A stretch of 20,365 bases of DNA, from NCBI GenBank assembly GCA_031429105.1, contig JANOYV010000097.1, positions 1-20,365 on the forward strand, in the 5' to 3' direction. Both the position numbers and the translations under genes were made by a program. Source of the stretch: JAKFWF01 sp031429105. GTDB lineage: Bacteria; Pseudomonadota; Alphaproteobacteria; Rhizobiales; Hyphomicrobiaceae. Position 1 is the first letter of the stretch. Each line of letters begins with the position of its first letter. Of this stretch, positions 6,819 to 15,039 are shown one piece after another. Below the pieces are notes generated by a model that did no database searches, had not been told where the DNA came from, and saw only the letters and a list, made by a program, of their open reading frames with translations.

Positions 6819-7790
6819 ATGCTGACGAGCTACGAGCATCAGGGCGCAGGCCTTGCCAAGCGTGACGGGTTGGCGCCGATCACTGAAGCGACGGTTTGGA
6901 TTGACCTGCTCAATCCCACTCCTGACGAAGATACGTACGTCGAAAAAGCGCTTGGTATCTCGATCCCAACGCGCGCCGAAATGCGCGAGATCGAGGCCTC
7001 AAACCGTCTCTATCAGGAGAACGGCGCGCACTTTATGACGGCCTACATCGTCTACAACATCGAGGACCCGAGCCCACAGACGACGGCCCTGACGTTCGTG
7101 TTGTGCGGCAAACGTCTCGTGACGGTGCGCTACGCTGAGCCCAAAGCGTTTCCGTTGTTCCTCCAGCGCGTCGAGAAGGGCGATCTCGCCTGCAATTCAG
7201 CGCCAGCCATCATTATTGGCTTGATCGAAGCGATCATCCACCGCGAAGCTGATTTGATCGAGCGCATCCAGGACGTCGTCGACAAGACTGCGCCTGCCAT
7301 ATTCGAAATCAAGGGCGGACAGCAGACGCGCACGCGTCGCTTCGATACCGTGCTTAAGGCCATCGGCAAGCAGGGTGATATCAACGCCCGCGCTCAGGAA
7401 AGCGCGCTATCGCTTGATCGTCTGCTATCGTTTTTCCTGCACGCCACCCGTGAACGTAATGATGATGCGCGCATTCAAACCCGCATCGAAGTGGCACACA
7501 AGGATGTGCACTCGCTGATGGAGCATATGCGGTTTCTCTCAACCCGCATCGCCTTCCTTCTGGATGCCACACTTGGCATGATCTCCACCGAGCAGAACCA
7601 GATCATCAAGCTATTCTCGGTGGCAGCCGTCATGCTGATGCCACCGACGCTGATCGCATCGATCTACGGCATGAACTTCAAGCACATGCCGGAGCTCGAT
7701 TCGGTCTGGGGATATCCAGTAGTCCTGTGTGCGATGGTGATTTCAGCGGTCGTGCCGTTCACGTATTTCCGACGCAAGGGTTGGTTGTAG
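6819..7790 (+). CDS. corA: CorA-family magnesium/cobalt/nickel transport protein
   Basis: Pentameric inner-membrane channel for Mg2+ (also Co2+/Ni2+). I chose the ATG at 6819 rather than 6747 because AGGGGA lies ten bases upstream and the extra residues have no family character. The 323-residue product has a long cytoplasmic N-terminal domain (WIDLLNPT at 27-34, then helical segments) followed by two C-terminal membrane helices. The first helix (SVAAVMLMPPTLIASIYGMN) ends in the signature GMN at 284-286. Next come the short periplasmic loop FKHMPEL and the second helix, ending in a basic tail (YFRRKGWL). This is the typical CorA end. It is a single gene, with only three bases separating its stop from that of the convergent chrA. 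Confidence 0.95.
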   Translation: MLTSYEHQGAGLAKRDGLAPITEATVWIDLLNPTPDEDTYVEKALGISIPTRAEMREIEASNRLYQENGAHFMTAYIVYNIEDPSPQTTALTFVLCGKRLVTVRYAEPKAFPLFLQRVEKGDLACNSAPAIIIGLIEAIIHREADLIERIQDVVDKTAPAIFEIKGGQQTRTRRFDTVLKAIGKQGDINARAQESALSLDRLLSFFLHATRERNDDARIQTRIEVAHKDVHSLMEHMRFLSTRIAFLLDATLGMISTEQNQIIKLFSVAAVMLMPPTLIASIYGMNFKHMPELDSVWGYPVVLCAMVISAVVPFTYFRRKGWL

Positions 7791-7793
7791 GAT

Positions 7794-9104
7794 CTAACCT
7801 ACGAAGTGCCATAGCACCGCCAAGCCGCCGCAGATGGCGAGCGTGGTGATGATGCTGCGATGGAACGCAAACAGCAGCGCAAAGGCCAGCGCCGATAGCA
7901 CAAACGTGCGCAGGTTGGCTGAACCTAACTCCGGCAAAAGCATATGTAGCGGTCCAGCGTCCACCGTGTTGACCTTGGCAAAGAGCACGTTCAACGCGAA
8001 CCAAACCGTCAGATTCAAGATCACGCCGACAACGGCCGCTGTGACAGAGCTAAGTGCCGCCTTCAGCCGAGGCTCGTTGTTCAAGCGTTCGATATAGGGA
8101 GCACCGGCGAAGATCCAAAGGAAACAAGGCGCAAACGTCGCCCAGATTGCGACGATAGCTCCCAGAATTCCCATACCTATTGGTGAACCGCCGCCGAAGC
8201 GGTGCGCTGCGACGTAGCCGACAAATTCGGTAACAAGGATGAGTGGCCCGGGCGTCGTCTCAGCCAATCCAAGGGCATCGAGCATTTCACCTGGCTTCAA
8301 CCAATTGTATGTCTGCACCACGTCTTGCGCCATGTAGGCCAGTACGGCGTAAGCACCGCCAAACGTCACAACAGCAAGCTTTGAGAAGAACCAAGCAAGC
8401 TTGGCAAGCACGTGATCACCACCGAAAATCATGGCGACCACCAATAAAGGCAAAATCCAGATCGCCAGCCAAATGGCAATCGTTTGCAGGGTCTGGCTGG
8501 TCGACACCGGCGCGATCGCACTTGCCGGCAGAGACGCTTTCAAGCCGAAGCCACGCCAGAAGCCAAAGAGTGCAGCTGCCAGCACTATGATCGGGAACGG
8601 CACCTGGAAGGCGAAGATCGCGAGGAAGGCTGCCCCCGCGATCATCCAATCGACGTTGCCCTTGAGCGCGCGTTTGGCGACCCGCAACAACGCCTCGACG
8701 ACAATGGCCAGAACCGCTGCCTTTACGCCGATAAATAAAGCCTCGGCAATTGGCAACTTACCGAAAGCTGCATATGCCATCGATAGGGCAAGCACAACGA
8801 ACGCACCAGGCAGCACGAACAAAAGGCCGGCGCTCAGCCCTCCCTTCAATCCATGCAGACGCCAGCCAACGTAGGTCGCCAACTGCATCGCTTCCGGGCC
8901 CGGCAGCAACATGCAGAAGTTGAGCGCCGACAGGTAGCGCGGCTCGTCGATCCACTTTTTTTCATCAACGAGAACCCTGTGCATCAGTGCAATCTGTCCC
9001 GCCGGTCCGCCGAACGATAATAGCCCGATTTTGAGCCAGACGCGCAGCGCTTCGGCGAACGTCGGATGCGAGGTATTTGTGCCCGCAATCAAGTCTTTTT
9101 GCAT
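7794..9104 (-). CDS. chrA: Chromate efflux transporter ChrA (long-chain, two CHR domains)
   Basis: Inner-membrane protein that expels chromate. The 436-residue length is that of bidomain (long-chain) CHR proteins. The N-terminal half carries the CHR signature FGGPAGQI at 31-38 and LLPGPEAMQLATYVGW at 66-81. The C-terminal half repeats it with FGGAYAVLAYMAQ at 248-260 and TTPGPLILVTEFVGY at 283-297. Many hydrophobic helices cover the rest. The ATG at 9104 has AAGGAAA about eight bases upstream, overlapping the stop of the upstream rhodanese-ChrB gene (gap of 12 bases). The two are therefore co-transcribed and probably translationally coupled. The 3' end lies three bases from corA's. Confidence 0.95.
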   Translation of the reverse strand: MQKDLIAGTNTSHPTFAEALRVWLKIGLLSFGGPAGQIALMHRVLVDEKKWIDEPRYLSALNFCMLLPGPEAMQLATYVGWRLHGLKGGLSAGLLFVLPGAFVVLALSMAYAAFGKLPIAEALFIGVKAAVLAIVVEALLRVAKRALKGNVDWMIAGAAFLAIFAFQVPFPIIVLAAALFGFWRGFGLKASLPASAIAPVSTSQTLQTIAIWLAIWILPLLVVAMIFGGDHVLAKLAWFFSKLAVVTFGGAYAVLAYMAQDVVQTYNWLKPGEMLDALGLAETTPGPLILVTEFVGYVAAHRFGGGSPIGMGILGAIVAIWATFAPCFLWIFAGAPYIERLNNEPRLKAALSSVTAAVVGVILNLTVWFALNVLFAKVNTVDAGPLHMLLPELGSANLRTFVLSALAFALLFAFHRSIITTLAICGGLAVLWHFVG

Positions 9105-9116
9105 GGTGGAATTTCC

Positions 9117-9938
9117 TTAAGCCGGCTTCTTCGGTGACGGCCAATTATGGGTTTCACCAGCAGCAAACCGTGCCCATGAATAGAGCGCATCGTACACTGG
9201 AAATCCGCGTTCAAGCGCGATCCCGTCGTCGGGCCCGGCCATGTGCGAGATGCCCAGCGAAATGGCAAGCAGCCCAGCTGCTTCCGGTTCCAGATCGAGA
9301 CGGGCCGTATCGGCGCCACGCACCACGCGCGCGACCCGATCAAGGCTCGGGTCCTTGATACCGAACTCGGTGATCAGCGTGTCGAACGAGCACGTTTCGC
9401 CGCGATGGGTGATCTCGACGCCATCGATGTCATAGGGGATTGCGTCGAGTTCGATGGCGGCGTTCGCCACCTGATCGGGATTGACGAAGAAAAACCGGGC
9501 TGCTGGGTCAAGAAACCGACTGATCAGCCACGGACATGCAATGCGGTCGATTTTTGGGCGCACGCGCGTGACCCAGCGGGAGGCTTTGGCCTCGCGGTTG
9601 CCAAGGCCGCGCGTCTTTAGGGCGGTGGGAAGCCCAGCTTTCTCCCAGGCGAGGTTGCCACCTTCCAGGATCGCCGCATCGACACCGCGCAGGCGCAATT
9701 CAGCGGCAGCGGCTTGGCTGACCTTCATGCCCTTGACGCAAACGATGACGACTTTTTGTCCGTGCGGAATTTCCGAGATCCACTCAGAGGTCCGCTGATG
9801 ATCGCGCCAACGGGCCGCTGGCAGCATCCGGGGCATGGTGTCGTAGTCTTCGCATTTGCAGACGTCGTAGATCAGCGGCGCTTCTGCCGTGCCGATCAGT
9901 TTGTACAGTTCAGGTGGTGATATCGAAAAAAGACCCAT
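9117..9938 (-). CDS. Rhodanese-ChrB fusion protein (sulfurtransferase/chromate resistance protein)
   Basis: A two-domain protein of 273 residues. Residues about 8-110 are a rhodanese domain with the active-site loop CVKGMKVS starting at C67, plus LEGGNLAWEKAGLP at 91-104. Residues about 118-262 are a ChrB C-terminal domain with the strong signature WVTRVRPKIDRIACPWLISR at 122-141, then GVEITHRGETCSFD at 173-186, VVRGADTARLD at 205-215 and YDALYSW near the end. ChrB proteins sense chromate or assist ChrA; the rhodanese half may handle sulfur or thiol chemistry at Cr(VI), though its substrate is unknown. It starts at an ATG with GGAAGG ten bases upstream and comes first in the operon with chrA. 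The canonical ChrB N-terminal domain is absent, so whether this version acts as a repressor is doubtful. Confidence 0.92.
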   Translation of the reverse strand: MGLFSISPPELYKLIGTAEAPLIYDVCKCEDYDTMPRMLPAARWRDHQRTSEWISEIPHGQKVVIVCVKGMKVSQAAAAELRLRGVDAAILEGGNLAWEKAGLPTALKTRGLGNREAKASRWVTRVRPKIDRIACPWLISRFLDPAARFFFVNPDQVANAAIELDAIPYDIDGVEITHRGETCSFDTLITEFGIKDPSLDRVARVVRGADTARLDLEPEAAGLLAISLGISHMAGPDDGIALERGFPVYDALYSWARFAAGETHNWPSPKKPA

Positions 9939-10010
9939 GGCTGGCGCCTTCCGAAAACGGGATGGCGCGGCGCTTGGGCGTGGCCGCGCTTGACGCGCCG
10001 CTGGAGCCTA

Positions 10011-10035
10011 ACGGGACGGCCGCAGGTGGTCCCGT
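10011..10035 (-). terminator. Hairpin downstream of hyuB, weak terminator candidate
   Basis: ACGGGAC (10011-10017) pairs perfectly with GTCCCGT (10029-10035) around an 11-base loop, in the 166-base gap between the hyuB stop and the start of the rhodanese-ChrB gene on the same strand. There is no T-run after it in the leftward direction, so it would be a weak or Rho-assisted terminator at best. It may separate the two operons. Nothing else was recognised in 9939-10104. Confidence 0.25.
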
Positions 10036-10104
10036 AATGACAGCAATGCACCCGGGCTTGGGTTGTTGTCAATTGGCATTCTGCGAGCGCGCGCCTCGCT
10101 GAAA

Positions 10105-11751
10105 TCAAACATATCCTTGGCGTGCGTCGGTCATTCTTGCTTCGACGGTGCGCATCGCCGGATCGCCGTGGCCGCCGCCGCCGGATGTTTCGAGACGGAT
10201 GATGTCGCCGCGCTTTAATGCCATATTTCCAACCTTGGAATGCAGAGCCGTTATTTTGCCATCGCGGATCAATAGCAGTTTCCCAGCCGAGCCATGTCCA
10301 CCGCCGCCAAGACCATAGGGGCGGAACCGGAAGCGATCCATCTGCGCTGTGAAGCTCGCCGTTGGCGCATCGACCCGCCATTCGCGAAAGAGACCGAGCC
10401 CACCGCGATTGCGCCCATCGCCACCGGTTCCCGGCAGCAAGCCGTATCCGGTGTAGGTGACCGGCATATCGCTCTCGATCATCTCGACGGGAATGCTCGC
10501 GTTGTTGTGCATGCCGAACGAGTGGGCACTGGCGCCATCGCCGTGCGGATGACCACCGCAACCGCCAACTTCAATCTCGACCAACACTTGGCGGCGGCCA
10601 TCGTCCGCAATCGTTTGGAACGAACAGACGTAGCTGACACCGTAGTAGGCAGCAGGAATACGATCCGGTACGGCTTGGGCGAGCGCACCGAACAGCACGT
10701 TCAGCATCAGGTGCGAGGGGGCCATGCGGTGCGCAACCGGTGCTGGATGCCGTGCATTCACGATTGAGCCCTCTGGCGCGATGATGCGGATCGGCCGATA
10801 GCAACCGGCATTCGCAGTGATCGGCTTGTCGCTCGCCGCCATGATCGCGAAATTGACGGCTGAACTCGTCGAGCCGAGCGTCGCATTAATCGGCCCCGAC
10901 ACTTGCGGGCTGCAGCCTGATAGATCGACGGTGAGGCCATCACCCTTGATCGTCACGCTGGCGTGGATGCGCACCGGCGTATCCGGATTGACGCCATCGT
11001 CATCGAGGAAATCCTCGAAGGCGTAGGTGCCGTCCTGCATGGCGCGGATCACGGCGCGCATTTGCGCTTCTGCCCGATCAAGCAATTGCGCGCAGGCGCC
11101 TGTTAGCGTCGCCACACCATATTTCTCGGCTAGCTTGGTAACGCTGGCGACGCCAACGCCGAGCGACGCGATCTCCGATTGCAAATCGCCGAGCACGGTC
11201 GCCGCCTGCCGCACGTTCTGCCCGATAATCGCCCAGACGGCATCGTTGCGCACGCCCCGGTCGTAGAGCTTGATCGGCGGCAGGCGCAGGCCTTCCTGAT
11301 AGATCTCGGTCGCATTGGCGTTGTAGCTGCCGGGTGACATGCCGCCGACATCGAGGTGATGGCACAGCGTACCGACGATGGCGACGCGACGGCCCCCGAA
11401 AAACACAGGGCGAAAGGACACGATGTCAGGCAGGTGCTGTCCGCCGCAATAGGGATCGTTGGTGATGATGACATCGCCATCGGCCCACTGATCAATCGGA
11501 ATGAACCGCTCGACAATTTCGCGCAGGCAAAAGCTCATCGAGTTCAAGTGCTGTGGAATGCGCGCCGACTGGGCGACGTTGAAGCCTGCCGCATCAAAGA
11601 TTGCAGTTGAGTAATCGAGCATCTCGCGCACGATTGTCGAACGGCTGGTGCGCCACATGGTGACGTCCATTTCCGCCGCCGATGCCGTCAGTGCGTTCTG
11701 CAGGATTTCTAGATCGATGGGGTTGAGCGTGGTGGAAGCAGTGGATGTCAT
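10105..11751 (-). CDS. hyuB: Hydantoinase/5-oxoprolinase, beta subunit (HyuB, N-methylhydantoinase B)
   Basis: Partner of HyuA in an ATP-dependent ring-opening amidase (N-methylhydantoinase, 5-oxoprolinase or, more distantly, acetone/acetophenone carboxylase). The ATG at 11751 overlaps the hyuA stop in the string ATGA, a classic coupling signal, and gives 548 residues with the standard opening LNPIDLEILQNAL at 9-21. Family landmarks are ITNDPYCGGQHLPD at 96-109, HHLDVGGMSPGSY at 131-143, a central SGPINATLGST segment, and the glycine-rich C-terminal motifs GLGGGGHGSAGK and TSGGGGHGDP. The frame is open upstream to 11910 but lies over hyuA there. Substrate choice within this superfamily cannot be read from the sequence. 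Confidence 0.93.
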   Translation of the reverse strand: MTSTASTTLNPIDLEILQNALTASAAEMDVTMWRTSRSTIVREMLDYSTAIFDAAGFNVAQSARIPQHLNSMSFCLREIVERFIPIDQWADGDVIITNDPYCGGQHLPDIVSFRPVFFGGRRVAIVGTLCHHLDVGGMSPGSYNANATEIYQEGLRLPPIKLYDRGVRNDAVWAIIGQNVRQAATVLGDLQSEIASLGVGVASVTKLAEKYGVATLTGACAQLLDRAEAQMRAVIRAMQDGTYAFEDFLDDDGVNPDTPVRIHASVTIKGDGLTVDLSGCSPQVSGPINATLGSTSSAVNFAIMAASDKPITANAGCYRPIRIIAPEGSIVNARHPAPVAHRMAPSHLMLNVLFGALAQAVPDRIPAAYYGVSYVCSFQTIADDGRRQVLVEIEVGGCGGHPHGDGASAHSFGMHNNASIPVEMIESDMPVTYTGYGLLPGTGGDGRNRGGLGLFREWRVDAPTASFTAQMDRFRFRPYGLGGGGHGSAGKLLLIRDGKITALHSKVGNMALKRGDIIRLETSGGGGHGDPAMRTVEARMTDARQGYV

Positions 11752-13820
11752 AACGGGGCACCTAACTTCGTCGCAACAATCGCCCCACTGGGGCCGAGCT
11801 TTGCAGTCCAGCCGATGCCGATGAGGGCGGTGGTATATTCTTCTTCGATGATGGCTGGTCCGGTGATGGACTGGTTGGCACCGAACTCCTCGCGCCGCCA
11901 GACGGCGCATTCATGCCAGCCACCCGATAGCCAGACCCGGCGATGGCCTGTGGACACACCCTCGGACGCCCCCAGAGTTTCGGCTGACGGTAGGTTGCGG
12001 GCCAAGCGTCCCACACCGGCCAGCCGGAACGTGACGAGTTCGACCGCATCGCCGGGATTGGCGTAAGAAAAGCGCTGCAGATGTTGCGCGTGGAAGGCCA
12101 CAGCGACGCTCTCAACATTTGCGCCATCTGCCCACGGCACCGTCAATTCGAACGCTTGGCCGCGATAGCGCAGATCGGCGGCAAATTTGAACGCACGATC
12201 GGCGGCTGCAATGCCATCGGCGGCGAGCCGCGCATCAGCTTCTTCACGCAATGCGCTCACCGTGCCGGCGATATGATCAGCAGCATCGGTGTCGAACGGC
12301 ATTACGCGCGAGCGGGCGAAGTCGTGACCGATGTCCGAATGCAGGATGCCCCAGGCCGAGAACGTGCTGGCGTTGAGTGGGAAAATCACACGGGCGATCC
12401 CAAGTTCGTCCGCTACGGCGCAGGCATGGATCGATCCGGCCCCACCGAACGACCCAAGTGCGAAGTCGCGCGGGTCGAGGCCCTTCTCGAATAGGCTTAC
12501 GCGAATTGCGGACGCAAGGCTGGTGTTGGTGAGCGTGAGCAGACCCTCAGCAGCAGCTTCACGCGCAAGCCCCAAAGGCACTGCGAAGTTCGCATCAAGT
12601 GCCTGCCCCGCCGCTTCGAGATCGAGCGGCATACGCCCGCCGAGGAAGAAAGCCGGATCGAGTCGGCCCAGCAGCAGGTTCGCGTCTGTCACTGTCGGCT
12701 CGGTGCCGCCTCTGGCATAGCAAACCGGACCAGGGCGTGCGCCGGCACTGTGTGGTCCAACCGTTGCTCGGCCCGTCGCATCAACGCGGGCAATCGAGCC
12801 GCCGCCAGCTCCAATCGTGCGGATCTCGATCATCGGCACACGCACGGGCAGGCGGTCAATTTCGCCTTGTGAGACGACTTCGATCTTGTTGTTTGAGACC
12901 ACGCACACATCGAAGCTGGTGCCGCCCATATCAACGCCGACGAGATTGGGCTCTCTCAGTGATTGCGCGAGCGTGCGTGCGCCAAGTGCGCCGCCGCTCG
13001 GGCCTGAGAGCAATAAGCGCACCGGTTCGGCGCCCGCTGTCTCAGCGCTGCATACGCCACCGTTCGACTGCACAATGAGTAACCGGCAATCGAGACCTTC
13101 CGTCGCCATGCGCGCTTTGAGCTTGCCGAGGTAGCCCTGCACGACTGGCATCAATAGAGCATTGAGAACGGTCGTGCTGGTGCGCTCGTACTCGCGCAAC
13201 TCGGGGCTGACCTTTGACGATATCGATACCGTGACGCCAGGCAAATCACGCGCGAGCCGTTCCGCAACGATCACTTCGTGCATTGAATTCACGTAGGCAT
13301 TGAGCAGACAGACAGCGACGGTCTTCACGTCCAGGGCCGCAACACGCTGCACAATATCGATAAGTGCTGCTTTGGTAATCGCGATTTCAATTGCGCCGCG
13401 CCCGGTGATGCGCTCGACGATGCCCAAGCGCCGGCGCCGCTCGATCAAGGCGGGGACCGGGACCGGCTTCACGGTGTAGACGTCACGGCGGTTGTGACGG
13501 CCAATTTCCAGCACGTCTTCGAAGCCTGCCGTGGTGATGAGCGCGCCTGCTGGGAATTTGCGTTCCAGCACGGCATTGGTTGCAATTGTGGTGCCGTGCA
13601 ATAGATACCCGACATCAGCCAGCGTAAAGCCGTAGCGTTGGCCGGCTTCCTTTAGGCCTTCGATCAGACCAATCGAGGGGTCCTCGGGCGTTGTTGGCAC
13701 TTTATGCGCTACGGCTGCACCTTTGCGGGCATCGAGGATTTGCAAATCGGTGAATGTACCGCCGATATCGATGCCGACACGAACGGGTCTTTGATCAATG
13801 CGCAACGGCACCCCCCACAA
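11748..13820 (-). CDS. hyuA: Hydantoinase/5-oxoprolinase, alpha subunit (HyuA, N-methylhydantoinase A)
   Basis: ATP-binding subunit of the HyuAB complex; it belongs to the ASKHA phosphotransferase fold and activates the ring amide with ATP. There are two phosphate-binding motifs: VGIDIGGTFTDL at 15-26 and VGVDMGGTSFDV at 294-305. Between and around them are HGTTIATNAVLER at 75-87, LLSGPSGGALGA at 270-281 and IRTIGAGGGSIA at 333-344. The full frame is 690 residues. No ATG precedes the first motif. Possible starts are TTG 13820, GTG 13811 or TTG 13805; the last has a GGGGGG run five bases upstream and could be the true one, so the first few residues are uncertain. It is divergent from the TRAP operon across a 175-base gap and coupled to hyuB by ATGA. 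Confidence 0.93.
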   Translation of the reverse strand: MWGVPLRIDQRPVRVGIDIGGTFTDLQILDARKGAAVAHKVPTTPEDPSIGLIEGLKEAGQRYGFTLADVGYLLHGTTIATNAVLERKFPAGALITTAGFEDVLEIGRHNRRDVYTVKPVPVPALIERRRRLGIVERITGRGAIEIAITKAALIDIVQRVAALDVKTVAVCLLNAYVNSMHEVIVAERLARDLPGVTVSISSKVSPELREYERTSTTVLNALLMPVVQGYLGKLKARMATEGLDCRLLIVQSNGGVCSAETAGAEPVRLLLSGPSGGALGARTLAQSLREPNLVGVDMGGTSFDVCVVSNNKIEVVSQGEIDRLPVRVPMIEIRTIGAGGGSIARVDATGRATVGPHSAGARPGPVCYARGGTEPTVTDANLLLGRLDPAFFLGGRMPLDLEAAGQALDANFAVPLGLAREAAAEGLLTLTNTSLASAIRVSLFEKGLDPRDFALGSFGGAGSIHACAVADELGIARVIFPLNASTFSAWGILHSDIGHDFARSRVMPFDTDAADHIAGTVSALREEADARLAADGIAAADRAFKFAADLRYRGQAFELTVPWADGANVESVAVAFHAQHLQRFSYANPGDAVELVTFRLAGVGRLARNLPSAETLGASEGVSTGHRRVWLSGGWHECAVWRREEFGANQSITGPAIIEEEYTTALIGIGWTAKLGPSGAIVATKLGAPL

Positions 13821-13856
13821 TTTACCGATCCAAGCCTAACATCGTTGGCCACACCT

Positions 13857-13874
13857 GGCGATCATTGGATCGCC
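13857..13874. promoter_or_regulatory. Perfect 7-base inverted repeat in the hyuA-dctP divergent region
   Basis: GGCGATC, loop ATTG, GATCGCC. It lies 36 bases upstream of the hyuA start and about 120 before dctP, a place where an operator for one or both operons would be expected. A small RNA hairpin in one leader is the alternative. No regulator is known. Confidence 0.3.
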
Positions 13875-13881
13875 GAAACAG

Positions 13882-13898
13882 TGGGCAAATGCTGCCCA
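13882..13898. promoter_or_regulatory. Perfect 6-base inverted repeat in the hyuA-dctP divergent region
   Basis: TGGGCA, spacer AATGC, TGCCCA; 17 bases in all, a spacing typical of a dimeric repressor or activator half-site pair. It lies only seven bases from the preceding inverted repeat, so the two form a compact symmetric block in the middle of the divergent gap. Confidence 0.3.
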
Positions 13899-13934
13899 AA
13901 AACAGTTCGCTCGGCTGCGTCATCAACAATTGAC

Positions 13935-13977
13935 GGGGCAAGCCAGTCGGCTAGTCTGCCCCTCGACTAGCGGGGCA
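13935..13977 (+). promoter_or_regulatory. Overlapping inverted repeats in the dctP leader, mutually exclusive hairpins possible
   Basis: GGGGCA occurs at 13935-13940 and again at 13972-13977, and its complement TGCCCC lies between them at 13957-13962. CTAGTC (13951-13956) also pairs with GACTAG (13965-13970) across the TGCCCC. The middle strand can pair with either GGGGCA, so an RNA leader could switch between alternative hairpins. The last arm ends four bases before the dctP ribosome binding site (GGAAGGA, 13981-13987). This could regulate translation or be a DNA operator; sequence alone does not decide. Confidence 0.3.
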
Positions 13978-13995
13978 ACGGGAAGGATTAAAATC

Positions 13996-15039
13996 ATGAA
14001 TTTTCTGAGATGGGGCACTGCCTTGTTGGCGCTCGGTGCGATGCTGACGCCGGTTGCCGCCCAGGATAAACTCAAACTTCGCGTGATGGGCATGCCGCTG
14101 GCAACCGGCGCGATCCAGAAGAATAAGGAACAGCCTTTCTTCGAAGGGCTCGCAGCCAAAACCGGATTGCCGATCGAGGTCGAATACAAGCCCCTCGACG
14201 CAACCGGCGTGAAGGAATTCGAACAGCTGCGCGTCATGAAGTCGGGCCTGTTTGACATCATCGGCCTGCGCCTTGGTCAAGTTTCGCGCGACGAGCCTAC
14301 AATTCTCGGTCTCGACCTCGTCGGGCTTAATACCGACTACGCGACCGCCAAAAAGGTCGTTGCTGCCTATCAGGGCGAGGTCGCAAAACGGCTTGAAAAC
14401 CAGTTCAACGCGAAACTTCTAGGTGTGTGGGCGTTCGGGCCGCAAATCATCTTCTGCAAGCCGCCGATCAAGGGTTTGTCTGATCTCAAGGGCTTGAAAG
14501 TGCGCATCCTGGACGGCGTGATGGCGAAGTTCATGGAGAAGGTCGGCGCGACGCCGGTCACCATGTCGTTCGGCGAAGTCAGCCAAGGCTTATCGCTCGG
14601 GACCATAGATTGCGCGGTGACGGGTCCAAGCTCGGCGAACTCGGCTGGCTGGCCGGAGACGGCAACGCACGTCTATGCGCTCGGGCTTCAGGTTGCTGTG
14701 CAAGGACACGCGATCAGTCTTGCCGCTTGGAATAAAATGAAGCCGGATGAGCAGAAGAAACTGCAAGCAGCTTTCGACGAACTGACCGCCGACATCTGGG
14801 CCTACTCGGAGCAACTATGGACCGACGGCATGAATTGCAACGCCGGCAATGATCCCTGCACGACGGGCAAGAAGTACAAGTTGACCACCGTCCAACCATC
14901 CGACGCTGACAAGCAGATTGTTCGCGATGCGATCAAAGAGATCTCATTGCCTGCTTGGGCCGACGGTTGTGACAAGGTCAACCCGACCTGCTCGGCCACG
15001 TGGAAGCAGACGGTGGGGCCAATTGTCGGCGTGAAGTAA
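13996..15039 (+). CDS. dctP: TRAP transporter solute-binding protein (DctP family)
   Basis: Periplasmic receptor that binds an organic acid and hands it to the DctQM membrane complex. The ATG at 13996 follows GGAAGGA by eight bases, and the 347-residue product starts with a signal peptide (MNFLRW, hydrophobic core, cleavage likely after VAA at 22). The mature part shows the DctP pattern: ATGVKEFEQLRVMKSGLFDI at 69-88, LSDLKGLKVRILDG at 161-174 where R170 is the position of the carboxylate-binding Arg of the family, and the signature region FGEVSQGLSLGTIDCAVTGP at 192-211. Unusually, the C-terminal part carries four cysteines in two close pairs, C281/C288 and C325/C332, suggesting disulfides. 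It is first gene of dctPQM-hydantoinase and is divergent from hyuAB, so its ligand is probably a carboxylated cyclic amide or ureide (inference). Confidence 0.92.
   Translation: MNFLRWGTALLALGAMLTPVAAQDKLKLRVMGMPLATGAIQKNKEQPFFEGLAAKTGLPIEVEYKPLDATGVKEFEQLRVMKSGLFDIIGLRLGQVSRDEPTILGLDLVGLNTDYATAKKVVAAYQGEVAKRLENQFNAKLLGVWAFGPQIIFCKPPIKGLSDLKGLKVRILDGVMAKFMEKVGATPVTMSFGEVSQGLSLGTIDCAVTGPSSANSAGWPETATHVYALGLQVAVQGHAISLAAWNKMKPDEQKKLQAAFDELTADIWAYSEQLWTDGMNCNAGNDPCTTGKKYKLTTVQPSDADKQIVRDAIKEISLPAWADGCDKVNPTCSATWKQTVGPIVGVK

Noticed and set aside
11752..11910. 53-codon N-terminal extension of HyuB
   Set aside because: It overlaps hyuA, is Arg/His-rich, and the ATGA junction at 11748-11751 gives the standard HyuB N-terminus.
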